DNA of 64,000 nt from Parerythrobacter_A sp963761775 (GCA_963761775.1 CAVXIF010000005.1:66755-130754), one strand, 5' to 3'; shown: positions 43,395 through 51,896, counted from the first letter of the stretch. Numbers and translations are program-made. The notes: a model not told the origin generated them from the letters alone.

Positions 43395-44410
43395 GTCTCG
43401 CTCTCTTTCTCGGCCAGTTCGTCCAGCGCTTCTTCCTCTTCGGGCGTCACCGCCAGCGCTGCATTGAGTTCGGCGCCCAATACCACGCCCAGCCCGACCA
43501 GCCAGAAGAAGAACAATGCGATCATCATGCCCGACAGCGCGCCGTAGGTCAGGTCGTAAGTGAAAAAGTTGCGCAGCACCGGCGGCATGGCGATGGTCAC
43601 GGCGACCCACCACAGCGTCGTCAGCAGCGCGCCGGGCCATTTGGGATAGCGCCGCCGCCGGTAATCGCCCGGGGTCAACGTGTAGAACAACAGGTAGATC
43701 GAACCGAACAGACCGAGCGCGGGCACGATGCGGCTGATATTGAGCTGCGCCAGCAGATCGTTGAATTGCGGGAAATACGCGGTGATGACCTGCTGCGCCG
43801 CGCCGATCAGCACTTGCGCGACCAGGCTCAGCATCAAAAGCACCACCGCCACGATGATGATGGCGGTGGAGATGAGGCGATAGCGCCAGAAGGCCAGCGT
43901 CGCTTCGGTTCCGTACGCACGGCGCAGGATGTCGCGGATGGTCTCGATCAGGCTGCCCACGGTCCACAGCCCGATCGCCCCGCCCGCCCATAACAGCCAG
44001 CCGCTGCGCGCATCGATCACGTCGCGCGCCACCGGCTCGATGACATTGCCGACAATGGGCGGCAGCGCGAACAGCACCGCATCGACCATCGCCGCGCGGT
44101 CGCTCTGTTCGCCGATGGCAGAGAAAATCGCCGCGCCGGTGATGAATAGCGGAAAGATCGCCAGCACCGCCATATAAGCGAGGTTTCCGGCATGGATGAA
44201 CCCGTCGTTCCACGTGCCGACCAGCGTTTTCTGCAAGGTGCGCCAGATGCGGGTGCCGGGGCCGATGCGGCGGCTAAGGCGCTTGCGCAGCCGAACGTCG
44301 CGCTTCGCTTCGAGGCGGCGTTGTTCCGGCGATACCTTCGGGATACGCCGGTCTTCGGCGTCGGGCAGTGCGTCCCGCTTTATGTCAGACGTTGAGCCCT
44401 TCGCGAACAT
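43391..44410 (-). CDS. YihY/virulence factor BrkB family membrane protein
   Basis: This inner-membrane protein of 339 residues has an N-terminal basic cytoplasmic region (RLEAKRDVRLRKRLSRR) and then six predicted transmembrane helices. They start with NLAYMAVLAIFPLFITGAA and include STAIIIVAVVLLMLSLVAQV, LGLFGSIYLLFYTLTP and SGMMIALFFFWLVGLGVVLG. The family signature around PEVRRRRYPKWP-type loops appears as GDYRRRRYPKWPGAL. Function is unknown; it is not RNase BN despite older labels. The ATG at 44410 overlaps the 3' end of the DnaJ-type gene by 26 bases. It is cotranslated with fabI. Confidence 0.88.
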   Translation of the reverse strand: MFAKGSTSDIKRDALPDAEDRRIPKVSPEQRRLEAKRDVRLRKRLSRRIGPGTRIWRTLQKTLVGTWNDGFIHAGNLAYMAVLAIFPLFITGAAIFSAIGEQSDRAAMVDAVLFALPPIVGNVIEPVARDVIDARSGWLLWAGGAIGLWTVGSLIETIRDILRRAYGTEATLAFWRYRLISTAIIIVAVVLLMLSLVAQVLIGAAQQVITAYFPQFNDLLAQLNISRIVPALGLFGSIYLLFYTLTPGDYRRRRYPKWPGALLTTLWWVAVTIAMPPVLRNFFTYDLTYGALSGMMIALFFFWLVGLGVVLGAELNAALAVTPEEEEALDELAEKESET

Positions 44411-45365
44411 TGCGCGTATCCTGCCACCCGTCGAGCCGCTTGGCCAGTTCCGCCAGCGCATCGGCATCATCGGGCAGCTGTATTTCCAGCGTCACCAACT
44501 GGTCGCCGCGCCCTCCTCCCTTGCTGGAAAACCCCTTGCCCTTCAGCCGCATGACGGTTCCGCCATTGGTGCCGGGCTTGATCGTCAGCATCACGGCGCC
44601 ATCGACGGTGGGGCATTTGACCCGCGCGCCTTCCAGCGCCTCGCCCAGCGTCAGCGGCAGGTCCAGCCGCACATCGTCGCCATCGCGGCGAAAATGCGCG
44701 TGGTGGTCGATGGACAGCGTAACGATGCCGTCTCCGGCCCCGCCGGGGCCACGTTCGCCCTTGCCTTTCAGCCGCACCTTGTCACCCGTTTCGAGGCCGG
44801 CGGGCAGTTTCAGATCGATGGTCTTGCCGTCCGACAGCGTGATGCGCTGGTCCGCGCGGGTGGCGGCATCGGTGAACGGCACGCGCAGGCGATAGCCGAT
44901 ATCTGCGCCTTTGCGTGGCGGGGGTGGCGGGCGCTGGCCGCCGAATCCGGCTGGGCCACGCGCTGCACCGCCGCCGAACAGCCCTTCGAAGATATCGCCG
45001 AGGTCGCCCTCCTGCCCAAACCCCTGCTGGCCGCCAAAGCCGCCTGGCCCCGCCTGGCCGCGCGCACCGCGAAAACCGCTGCCCCCGCCACCGAATCCGC
45101 CTCCGCTCCCAAAACCACCGGCCCCGCCGAAAGGGTTGGCGGGGTTGCCATCGCCGTCGATCTCGCCCCGGTCGAATTGCGCGCGCGTGTCCTTGTCGCT
45201 CAACAGGTCATAGGCCTGCGTCACCTTGCTGAACCGTTCGGACGCCTCGGGATTGTCCGTGTTGCGGTCCGGATGCAGTTCCTTGGCGAGGGTGCGATAG
45301 GCGCTCTTGATCTCCGCTTCGGTGGCGGTGCGGGCAATGCCAAGGGTCTGGTAGGGGTCGGCCAT
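44385..45365 (-). CDS. DnaJ C-terminal domain protein (CbpA-like co-chaperone)
   Basis: This 326-residue type II J protein has a J domain (1-70) with the HPD motif at 31-33, a Gly/Phe-rich linker (about 78-145), and two C-terminal beta-domains for client binding (from residue 154). It has no zinc-finger domain, which separates it from DnaJ proper. It would stimulate DnaK ATPase; DnaK is not in the window. The linker is long and unusually Gly-rich, followed by a short proline run (RPPPPPRKG). The ATG at 45365 opens MADPYQTLGIARTATEAEIK, the expected start. It diverges from pdxH over 243 bases. Confidence 0.93.
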   Translation of the reverse strand: MADPYQTLGIARTATEAEIKSAYRTLAKELHPDRNTDNPEASERFSKVTQAYDLLSDKDTRAQFDRGEIDGDGNPANPFGGAGGFGSGGGFGGGGSGFRGARGQAGPGGFGGQQGFGQEGDLGDIFEGLFGGGAARGPAGFGGQRPPPPPRKGADIGYRLRVPFTDAATRADQRITLSDGKTIDLKLPAGLETGDKVRLKGKGERGPGGAGDGIVTLSIDHHAHFRRDGDDVRLDLPLTLGEALEGARVKCPTVDGAVMLTIKPGTNGGTVMRLKGKGFSSKGGGRGDQLVTLEIQLPDDADALAELAKRLDGWQDTRNVREGLNV

Positions 45366-45608
45366 GTCGCCACGGTAGCTAGGTGCAGCGGGGGTAGGGC
45401 GCAAGTCGCGCGTGGTGCGCAGACCGGTCGCGGGCTTTCCTACAGAGGCGGCTGGGGTATGCGGGGGACATGAAACGAACCTGCTTTCTCCGCCTCGCCC
45501 GCGTCGCTTTTCAACCGGCTGCTGCCGCGCTGGAAAGTTTTGCCCCTGGACAGTGTAACACCCGGTCCATGTCTCCGATGTGTGCGGGTTTGCGGCATGG
45601 GTGAGAAC

Positions 45609-46214
45609 ATGACAGAAACCGGCAGCGAAATTCCCGACACCGATCCGCTGGCGCTGTTCGACGCATGGTATGCCGAAGCGGAGAAAGGCGAGCCGCACGA
45701 TCCCAATGCGATGGCACTGGCGACCGCGACGGCGCAGGGTGCGCCATCGGTACGGATGGTGCTGCTCAAGCGGCATGGGGACGATACCGGCTTCACCTTC
45801 TACACCAACGCGCACAGCCGCAAGGGCGAGGAAATCCGCGAGAATATGCAGGCGGCGCTGCTGTTCCACTGGAAAAGCATCGAACGCCAGGTGCGGATCG
45901 AAGGGCCGCTGCGCGAAGTCAGCGCCGCGCAGGCCGACAGCTATTTCCATTCGCGGGCGCGCGACTCGCAGCTTGGCTCGGCCGCATCGGACCAGTCGCG
46001 CCCGATGGCCAGCCGCGCGCAGTATGAGGAACGCATCGCCGCGCTGGCGGAGCAATATCCCGAAGGCGACATTCCGCGTCCCGCACACTGGACCGGCTTT
46101 ACGGTCGAGGTGCAGCGGATGGAGTTCTGGCTGGACCGGCCCAACCGCCTGCACGACCGCCGCCTGTTCAGCCGCGACGTGAAGGGCTGGCATTCCAGCC
46201 TGCTGTTCCCGTGA
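45609..46214 (+). CDS. pdxH: Pyridoxamine 5'-phosphate oxidase
   Basis: PdxH is the FMN enzyme that oxidises pyridoxine or pyridoxamine 5'-phosphate to pyridoxal 5'-phosphate. The 201-residue protein has PSVRMVLLKRHGDDTGFTFYTN near residue 52 onward, HSRKGEEIREN, LLFHWKSIERQVRIEG, FHSRARDSQLGSAASDQSRP and the C-terminal FWLDRPNRLHDRRLFSR followed by WHSSLLFP, all classic. I chose the ATG at 45609, preceded by GGGTGAG, over 45597 and 45540. A 22-base gap precedes the CDF transporter gene. Confidence 0.95.
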   Translation: MTETGSEIPDTDPLALFDAWYAEAEKGEPHDPNAMALATATAQGAPSVRMVLLKRHGDDTGFTFYTNAHSRKGEEIRENMQAALLFHWKSIERQVRIEGPLREVSAAQADSYFHSRARDSQLGSAASDQSRPMASRAQYEERIAALAEQYPEGDIPRPAHWTGFTVEVQRMEFWLDRPNRLHDRRLFSRDVKGWHSSLLFP

Positions 46215-46236
46215 GTGCGGGTAGAAGTCCGGGCTG

Positions 46237-47216
46237 ATGCACGGCTCCCACGCCCTTGGCGCGCACGACGCCAACCGCGCGCATCTGACGCGCGGCGCGG
46301 CGCTGGCATCGATCAGTGTCGCGGTGGTGCTGGTCGCGCTGAAACTGTGGGCCAGCGCCACCACCAATTCGACTGCCATGCTTGGCAGCCTTGCCGACAG
46401 CGCGCTGGACCTGCTCGCCAGCCTCGCCACGCTGGTCGCGGTGTGGATCGCGGCGCAGCCTGCGGATGCGGAACACCGCTTCGGCCACGGCAAGGCCGAA
46501 GTCGCTGGCTGCCATGTTCCAGGTGATGCTGATCGCGTTGAGCGCGGCGGCCATCGGCTATGCCGCGCATCGGGCAACTGGTGACGGGCGCGCGGACGCA
46601 AGGGGCGGAAGGCGGCATCGCGGTCTCGCTGGTTGCCATCGCGCTGACGCTGGGCCTGCTGGTATGGCAGCGCATCGTTATCGCGCGCACCGGCTCGGTC
46701 GCGATCCGGGCCGACCATGTGCATTACCAGTCCGACCTGTTGCTGAACGTCGCCGTCATCGCGGCGCTGGCGCTGGACCAGTATGGCGGGTTCGGGCGGG
46801 CCGATCCGCTGTTCGGCCTGGCCATCGCCGCTTGGCTGGCATGGGGCGCATGGCGCGCGGCGAGCGAGGCGGTCGATCACCTGATGGACCGCGAATGGCC
46901 CGACGACAAACGCCTGCGCTTCATCGAACGCGCCGCCCGCCATCCGGAGCTGAACAATCTGCACGACCTGCGCACCCGCACCAGCGGCGCGCGCGATTTC
47001 GTGCAGTTCCATGTCGACATGCCGCCCGCCATGACCGTGGCCGAGGCGCATGACATTATCGAGCGGGTCGAGGCGGACCTTACGAAAGCCTTTCCGCGTA
47101 TGGAGCTCCTGATCCATATCGACCCCGCAGGTCATGTCGACGAACCGGGCAACCCGCTGGTCGAGACAGACGAGTTTGCGCAACTGTCCGAAACGCCCCT
47201 GGAGAACGACCGATGA
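46237..47216 (+). CDS. Cation diffusion facilitator (FieF-like) transporter, frameshifted
   Basis: This is a divalent-metal/proton antiporter of the CDF family, about 325 residues. Segments in three frames join well: ALASISVAVVLVALKLWA, SLADSALDLLASLATLVAV and HRFGHGKAE, then LAAMFQVMLIALSAAAIGYAA, then LVTGARTQGAEGGIAVSLVA, IRADHVHYQSDLLLNVAVI and the C-terminal cytoplasmic domain (LHDLRTRTSGARDFVQFHVDM). Metal-binding Asp/His sets appear as LADSALDLL (an SxxD-type site) and DHVHYQSDL. Two single-base insertions near 46502 and 46568 are required. The likely metals are iron, zinc or manganese. The stop overlaps the PhzF start. Confidence 0.85.
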
Positions 47217-48010
47217 CCGTCCTGCCCTATTGGCATGTCGACGCCTTTGCGGATGCCCCGTTCAAGGGGAACCAGGCGGCAGTGATGCCGCTGGAGGCGT
47301 GGCTGCCCGACGATGTGCTGCAAGCCATCGCGGAAGAGAACAACTTTGCCGAAACCGCCTTCACCGTACCCGACGCAAGCGGCGAAGCGGATTACGAGCT
47401 GCGCTGGTTCACGCCGACGTCCGAGATCAGGCTGTGCGGCCATGCGACGCTGGCGAGCGGGCATGTGCTGCTGGGGCGCGACGGCGGCGATTCGCTGCGG
47501 TTCCGGACGCGGCGTGCAGGAGTGCTTCACGTGAAACATTCCGGAGCGGGCTATGCGCTCGGCCTGCCCGCGATCCGCACCGAGCAGGGCATGAACCATG
47601 CCGCGTCTGCGCTGCTGGGCGTGGTGCCGCAGGAGGTGTGGGCCAATGCCGACGGTTACGAGATCTACCTGTTCGCTGACGAGGCCACGGTGCGCGGTTT
47701 GACGCCCGATATTCGCGGGCTGGAGAAGCTGGGGAATATCCAGTTCATCGCCACCGCGCCGGGCGAGGATACGGACGTCGTCAGCCGCGTGTTCGTGCCC
47801 GGCGGCGGGGTGGACGAGGACAGCGTGACCGGCTCCGCCCATGCAGTGCTGACGCCGTTCTGGGCCGCGCGGCTGGGTCGCAATCGCTTTACTGCGCACC
47901 AGGCTTCGCGGCGTGGCGGCGATCTTACGTGCGAATTGCGTGGCGATCAGGCGTGGCTGGGCGGACCTTGCGTGACGGTAGTCGAGGGAACGTTCAGGCT
48001 GCCGGACTAG
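47213..48010 (+). CDS. PhzF family isomerase-like protein
   Basis: This 265-residue protein of the PhzF/diaminopimelate-epimerase-like fold has the conserved N-terminal VDAFADAPFKGNQAAV. The catalytic glutamate is in ENNFAETAF (near residue 47), followed by RWFTPTSEIRLCGHATL, the GGGVDEDSVTGSAHAVLTPFW block and the final RGGDLTCEL region. Members are isomerases of unknown native substrate outside phenazine clusters, and no phenazine genes are here. The ATG overlaps the CDF transporter stop. A parS-like palindrome (47523-47538) is embedded in the coding sequence where it reads VLHVKHSG. Confidence 0.93.
   Translation: MTVLPYWHVDAFADAPFKGNQAAVMPLEAWLPDDVLQAIAEENNFAETAFTVPDASGEADYELRWFTPTSEIRLCGHATLASGHVLLGRDGGDSLRFRTRRAGVLHVKHSGAGYALGLPAIRTEQGMNHAASALLGVVPQEVWANADGYEIYLFADEATVRGLTPDIRGLEKLGNIQFIATAPGEDTDVVSRVFVPGGGVDEDSVTGSAHAVLTPFWAARLGRNRFTAHQASRRGGDLTCELRGDQAWLGGPCVTVVEGTFRLPD
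47523..47538. other. parS-like site 5, inside the phzF-family gene
   Basis: TGCTTCACGTGAAACA differs from the 16-base parS consensus at one position in the left half (C for T at 47525). It lies 41 kb from the parAB genes and is the weakest of the five sites. Confidence 0.65.
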
Positions 48011-49146
48011 TCTTCGGGAGCCGGATAAAGCGCCAGCACGTCGGCCATCCGCTCCAGCACGACGCGGCGCTGGTCCGCATCCGAATGGCCCAGCCGCACC
48101 ACCGTCACCCGCTGTTCCGGCGAGACGACGGCATATTGCCCCATATGTCCGATCATCGCGAAGACCGAATGCGGTGCCCGCCCCGGAAACAGCGGGTGTT
48201 CGTCCGCTGCGGTGTCCATCGGGCGGTTGAGCCAGGTTTGCAGGCCGTAGATCGGGCTGGCCGGGCTCGGTGTGACCATCGCCTCCACGAAAGCGCGGGG
48301 GAGAAGCTGGCTGCCGCGATAGGAGCCCTTGTTGCGCAGGAATTCGGCAAACCGCGCCCAGTCGCGCGCCGTGGCGTGCATCAGGCTGCCGCCGACCAGC
48401 GTGCCGCTGGCGTCGTATTCGGCCATCGCCGATGCCATGCCCAGCGGTTCGAAGATGCGCGCTTTCAGATAGCCGTCCACGGCGGCACGGCGCGTTTCGG
48501 GGTCGTCCGAATCGGTCAGCACCCGCGGCTGCGATATCGGCCAGGATGACGGTGGTGTTGCTGGAATATTCGAACCGCTCGCCGGGTTCCGCTTCCAGCG
48601 GCTGCGTCTCGGCCCACCGTGCCATGTCGTCGCGCCCGTCGAGGAACAGCATCCGCACTTCGCTGCTTTCCTCCGGCGGGTCGCCCGCCTCGGTATGGTC
48701 CAGCCCGCTGCGCATCTGCAACAGGTGCCGCACGGTGATACCGCCGCGCGGATCGCCGGGGCGACGCCATGCGGGGACGGCGCCGGATCGTCCAGCGCCA
48801 GCCGTCCGTCGGCTATCAGCATCCCGATCATTGCCGCGGTTACCGTCTTGGCCATCGACCAGCTGATATGCCGTGTGTCGGCGTCGTAGCCATCGGCATG
48901 CCGCTCTGCCGCGACGGTGCCTTCGTGCATCACGATTACCGCGCGGGTCTCGCCGATACCGGGCGCGGTGAACAGCGCATCGACCGCGCGCGCAACGTCT
49001 TCGGTCGGTGCGCCGGGGTCGTCGGTCACGGCATCCAGTGCGGCCTGGCTGAGTGGTGGCGGGCCGGCAGGCGCTTCGGCACAGGCGCTAAGCACTGGCA
49101 GCATGGCCGCTGCGGCAATAAGGGGGGCGCGAAGACGGTCGGGCAT
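48007..49146 (-). CDS. Serine hydrolase (class C beta-lactamase family) lipoprotein, frameshifted
   Basis: This envelope serine hydrolase of about 380 residues has a lipobox (VLSAC, Cys22) and the penicillin-binding SxxK motif at Ser97-Lys100 (SWSMAK). The middle third, with MRSGLDHTEAG, MLFLDGRDDMARWAETQ and FEYSSNTTVILADIAA (the YSN-like motif), is in another frame. It is framed by a missing base near 48777 and an extra base near 48527. The end returns to the first frame with LMHATARDWARFAEFL and HMGQYAVVSPEQRVTVVRLGH. It may be an esterase, peptidase or penicillin-binding-like enzyme; beta-lactam hydrolysis should not be assumed. The stop overlaps the convergent phzF-family gene by 4 bases. 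Confidence 0.85.
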   Translation of the reverse strand: MPDRLRAPLIAAAAMLPVLSACAEAPAGPPPLSQAALDAVTDDPGAPTEDVARAVDALFTAPGIGETRAVIVMHEGTVAAERHADGYDADTRHISWSMAKTVTAAMIGMLIADGRLALDDPAPSPHGVAPAIRAAVSPCGTCCRCAAGWTIPRRATRRRKAAKCGCCSSTGATTWHGGPRRSRWKRNPASGSNIPATPPSSWPISQPRVLTDSDDPETRRAAVDGYLKARIFEPLGMASAMAEYDASGTLVGGSLMHATARDWARFAEFLRNKGSYRGSQLLPRAFVEAMVTPSPASPIYGLQTWLNRPMDTAADEHPLFPGRAPHSVFAMIGHMGQYAVVSPEQRVTVVRLGHSDADQRRVVLERMADVLALYPAPED

Positions 49147-49175
49147 GGGCAGACCGATGGGCAAGGACACGCGCT

Positions 49176-49502
49176 TTGGCAACACGCAAGAAACGGTTCG
49201 GAACAGCGCTGGCGATCATCGCCGTGCTGCTGGTGGCAGGCGTGGCCTATGTCGTGGCGACGACGGGCGGCTCCGCACGCACGGCCACCGCCTATATGGC
49301 CCATGTCGGCTGCTCGTGCCGCTACATCGCCGGGCGCGATCTCGACAGCTGCGAGACGGACCGGCTGGCGGGGATGGAGCTTGTCGGCTTGAGCGAAGAT
49401 GACGAAGCGAAAAGCGTTACGGCCCGCTTTCCCATGCTGGCGAGCGATACCGCCACTTATCGGGAAGGCTATGGATGCGTGCTGGAGACCTGGTCCGAGT
49501 AA
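49176..49502 (+). CDS. Small membrane-anchored cysteine protein of unknown function
   Basis: This 108-residue protein starts with TTG at 49176, preceded by AAGGA at proper spacing. One N-terminal transmembrane or signal segment (ALAIIAVLLVAGVAYVVAT, residues about 10-28) is followed by a periplasmic domain with cysteines in HVGCSCRY, DSCETD and YGCVL. I do not recognise a named family. It is expressed divergently from the serine hydrolase gene with only 29 bases between their starts, suggesting shared regulation or a functional pairing. Its 3' end overlaps the convergent mnmA gene by 34 bases. Confidence 0.7.
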   Translation: MATRKKRFGTALAIIAVLLVAGVAYVVATTGGSARTATAYMAHVGCSCRYIAGRDLDSCETDRLAGMELVGLSEDDEAKSVTARFPMLASDTATYREGYGCVLETWSE

Positions 49503-50665
49503 TCTACCGCCTTCGCCGTATCGGCGATCCACCCGCCGCCCAGCACGCGCTCTCCGGCATAGATCACCGCCGCCTGTCCCGGCGAGACACCGTATTCGGG
49601 CGTGTCGAAATGCAGCGTGCAGGCCGCGTTCTCGCCGAACGGCCCGTCCAGCGTAACCGGCACCGGCTTGGCCAGCGAGCGGACCTTGGCGGTCAGCGGC
49701 CCATTGGGAAGCGGCCCGATCCGGTTGGTCTCGACCAGCCCGACCGACGCCACCGCCAGCATCCGGCGCGGTCCGACCCGCACCTCGGCCCGCGCGGCGT
49801 CGATACCGGTCACGTAAAGCGGTTCCGGCTGCCCGCCGATATCCAGCCCGCGCCGCTGGCCCACGGTGAAATGCACGATGCCGCGATGCGTGCCCAGCGT
49901 CTCGCCCGTAACGGCATGGACGATATCGCCCGCCCGCGCGCCTTCGGGCCGCAGCGATTTCACGATCTTCGCGTAATCGCCATCGGGCACGAAGCAAATG
50001 TCCTGGCTGTCGGGCTTGGCCGCGTTGCGCAGGCCTGCCGCTTCCGCCAGTTCGCGGACCTGCGACTTGGGCAGGCCGCCCAGCGGAAAGCGCAGGAAAT
50101 CGAGCTGCGCCTCGGTGGTGCCGTACATGAAATAGGACTGGTCGCGCGCCGGATCGAGCGCGCGGTGCAGTTCCGCCCCCGCCGCGCCCGATACGCGCTG
50201 CACATAATGCCCGGTTGCAAGGCAATCGGCATCCAGCTCACGCGCCATCCGCAGCAGGTCGGTGAATTTCGGCCCCATGTTGCAGCGGATGCAGGGGACA
50301 GGCGTGCGGCCCGCGAGGTAATCGTCGGCAAACTGGTCGACCACCTCGTCGCGAAAGGCGCTTTCGTGGTCGAACACGTAATGCGCGATGCCGAGCCGGT
50401 CCGAGACGGCGCGCGCATCGTCGATATCGTCGCCGGCGCAGCACGCGCCCTTGCGCCCCGTCGCCGCGCCGTAATCGAACAGTTGCAGGGTGATGCCGAT
50501 CACTTCGGCACCGCTTTGCGCGGCCAGTGCGGCGACCACCGACGAATCGACCCCGCCCGACATCGCCACCACGATCCGCGCCTCGGCTGCCGGTTTGCCA
50601 AGATCGAACAGGGCAGCGGCGTCGGTCGCATCTCGGGTAGGGGAGGGGGCGGTCATGTCCTGCAT
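49469..50665 (-). CDS. mnmA: tRNA-specific 2-thiouridylase MnmA
   Basis: MnmA inserts sulfur at C2 of wobble U34 in tRNA for Lys, Glu and Gln, complementing MnmE/MnmG at C5 of the same base. The 398-residue protein has the PP-loop AMSGGVDSSVVAAL (about residues 33-47). The active-site cysteines are in TPVPCIRCNMGPKF (first) and SQDICFVPDG (second), with the family RDQSYFMYG and GIVHFTVGQRRGLDIGG blocks. The start ATG at 50665 (MQDMTAPS) has an alternative at 50656. It diverges from the sciP unit over 109 bases. Confidence 0.96.
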   Translation of the reverse strand: MQDMTAPSPTRDATDAAALFDLGKPAAEARIVVAMSGGVDSSVVAALAAQSGAEVIGITLQLFDYGAATGRKGACCAGDDIDDARAVSDRLGIAHYVFDHESAFRDEVVDQFADDYLAGRTPVPCIRCNMGPKFTDLLRMARELDADCLATGHYVQRVSGAAGAELHRALDPARDQSYFMYGTTEAQLDFLRFPLGGLPKSQVRELAEAAGLRNAAKPDSQDICFVPDGDYAKIVKSLRPEGARAGDIVHAVTGETLGTHRGIVHFTVGQRRGLDIGGQPEPLYVTGIDAARAEVRVGPRRMLAVASVGLVETNRIGPLPNGPLTAKVRSLAKPVPVTLDGPFGENAACTLHFDTPEYGVSPGQAAVIYAGERVLGGGWIADTAKAVDYSDQVSSTHP

Positions 50666-50774
50666 GGCACCTTCCTATAGGCGCGCCCGATCTGCGACGC
50701 CACCACGCGCATCCTAACACCGCGTAAATTGCGGCTTTACCCCTTCTTGACCTGTCGTCCCTATTGCCGCTCTC

Positions 50775-51167
50775 ATGTTGGAAAGCACACCCTTTGATAT
50801 TTCCTGTGGCCAAGGCGCCCAAAGCCCCTTGCCGGACGATGCCCGCGACGGCGCCCGGGACAACACGCCGCTGCGTCCGCTGGACTGGGCGGACCTGTCG
50901 GCGCGATTCGCGGCTGCACGGGATCTGCGGCGGGTGTTGCCCTCCGCGCGCCCCGGTGTGGATGCGACCACGGCAAGCTTCGGGCGGCTCGCCGCCGCGA
51001 ATCACATCGCCGGGCCGCAGACCGTTAACACCGCAGCACGAACCGTTAACCAGTCCGCTTCAGCCGATGGCAAACCCGCCGCGCCAAACCCGACGACACC
51101 GGACCGGCACATCGCCGTGTCCGGATCGACGACAACCTTCAATGGGGAAGGCGGGAGGGACCGATGA
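50775..51167 (+). CDS. Uncharacterised protein upstream of sciP
   Basis: This 130-residue protein has no transmembrane segment. The first 60 residues are moderately conserved in my recollection of sphingomonad sequences (MLESTPFDISCGQGAQSPLP, LRPLDWADLSARFAAARDLRRVL). The rest is low-complexity, rich in Ala, Thr, Pro and Asn, and probably disordered. Its stop overlaps the SciP start by four bases (ATGA), so the two are translationally coupled. The coding sequence contains two copies of ACCGTTAAC 21 bases apart (51022 and 51043) that might be a binding site rather than a coding requirement. No function is known to me. Confidence 0.7.
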   Translation: MLESTPFDISCGQGAQSPLPDDARDGARDNTPLRPLDWADLSARFAAARDLRRVLPSARPGVDATTASFGRLAAANHIAGPQTVNTAARTVNQSASADGKPAAPNPTTPDRHIAVSGSTTTFNGEGGRDR

Positions 51168-51463
51168 TCGAGAACCAGAAAATCCGTCCCGCACAGGTAA
51201 TCGGCCCGCTGGGCGAGCCGCTGACGGTGGACGACTTGCCCGCACCCAGCACCAAACGCTGGGTCGTGCGACGCAAGGCGGAGGTTGTCGCGGCGGTCAA
51301 TGGCGGGCTGCTGACCATCGACGAAGTGCTGGAACGCTACGGGCTTACGCTGGAGGAGTTCGCATCCTGGCAGCGGTCGGTAGACCGGTCCGGCATGAAG
51401 GGCCTGCGCGTCACCCGCATCCAGCATTACCGCGACCTCTACGAACGCCAGCTGAAATATTAA
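51164..51463 (+). CDS. sciP: CtrA inhibitor SciP (DUF1153)
   Basis: SciP is a small helix-turn-helix protein that binds CtrA and blocks its transcription activation during the G1 stage in Caulobacter relatives. The 99-residue protein has the DUF1153 core: VIGPLGEPLTVDDLP, STKRWVVRRKAEVVAAVNGG, LTIDEVLERYGLTLEEFASW and a C-terminal RVTRIQHYRDLYERQ. The length equals the family. It starts by overlapping the upstream uncharacterised gene (ATGA), and the pair may form one unit under cell-cycle control. CtrA itself is not in the window. Assignment is by strong family resemblance. Confidence 0.95.
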   Translation: MIENQKIRPAQVIGPLGEPLTVDDLPAPSTKRWVVRRKAEVVAAVNGGLLTIDEVLERYGLTLEEFASWQRSVDRSGMKGLRVTRIQHYRDLYERQLKY

Positions 51464-51534
51464 CATTCACGCAGGTTCTTCGGGAACCCTTCCTGCTGGG
51501 TGCCGTTTAGGCGGCAATCAACAGGAGGAATATT

Positions 51535-51801
51535 ATGGGTTGGATTATCGCAATTATCGTCGGCGGCGTCGCCGGTTGGCTCGCCAGCATGGTCATGGGG
51601 CGTGATGCCTCGATGGGCATTTTCTGGAATGTCGTGGTCGGTATCATCGGTTCGGTGCTGGGCAATGTCATTGCAAATGCACTGTTCGACATTGGGGGCT
51701 CCATTCAGGAATTCTCGCTTACCGGGCTGATCATCGCCTTTGTCGGCGCGGTCGTGCTGCTCGGCATCATGAACCTGATCCAGCGCGGTCGGGTACGCTA
51801 A
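51535..51801 (+). CDS. GlsB/YeaQ/YmgE family stress response membrane protein
   Basis: This 88-residue inner-membrane protein has three predicted transmembrane segments (GWIIAIIVGGVAGWLAS, FWNVVVGIIGSVLGNVIANAL, LTGLIIAFVGAVVLLGIM) and the glycine-rich transglycosylase-associated signature (IIVGGVAGWLASMVMGRD and GIIGSVLGN). Homologues are induced by general stress in enteric bacteria; the molecular role is unclear. It has CAGGAGG upstream and is followed by a strong terminator at 51863, so it can be expressed alone. Confidence 0.93.
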   Translation: MGWIIAIIVGGVAGWLASMVMGRDASMGIFWNVVVGIIGSVLGNVIANALFDIGGSIQEFSLTGLIIAFVGAVVLLGIMNLIQRGRVR

Positions 51802-51862
51802 CCGACTGATTGCCTTGCGGCATGGTGTAAAACCTTGCCGCAGCGCAACGAAATCATGCATA

Positions 51863-51896
51863 GGGCGTCGCAACCACGGGTTGCGGCGCCCTTTTG
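51863..51896 (+). terminator. Rho-independent terminator after the GlsB-family gene
   Basis: GGGCGTCGCAACC pairs with GGTTGCGGCGCCC (one mismatch region) around an ACG loop and runs into TTTTGTATA. It lies about 60 bases after the GlsB-family stop, in the 284-base gap before the RND operon, which otherwise contains only a candidate promoter. Confidence 0.9.

Noticed and set aside
45366..45608. A possible gene in the DnaJ-pdxH gap.
   Set aside because: The open reading there has no start signal or family likeness; the gap is a divergent promoter region.
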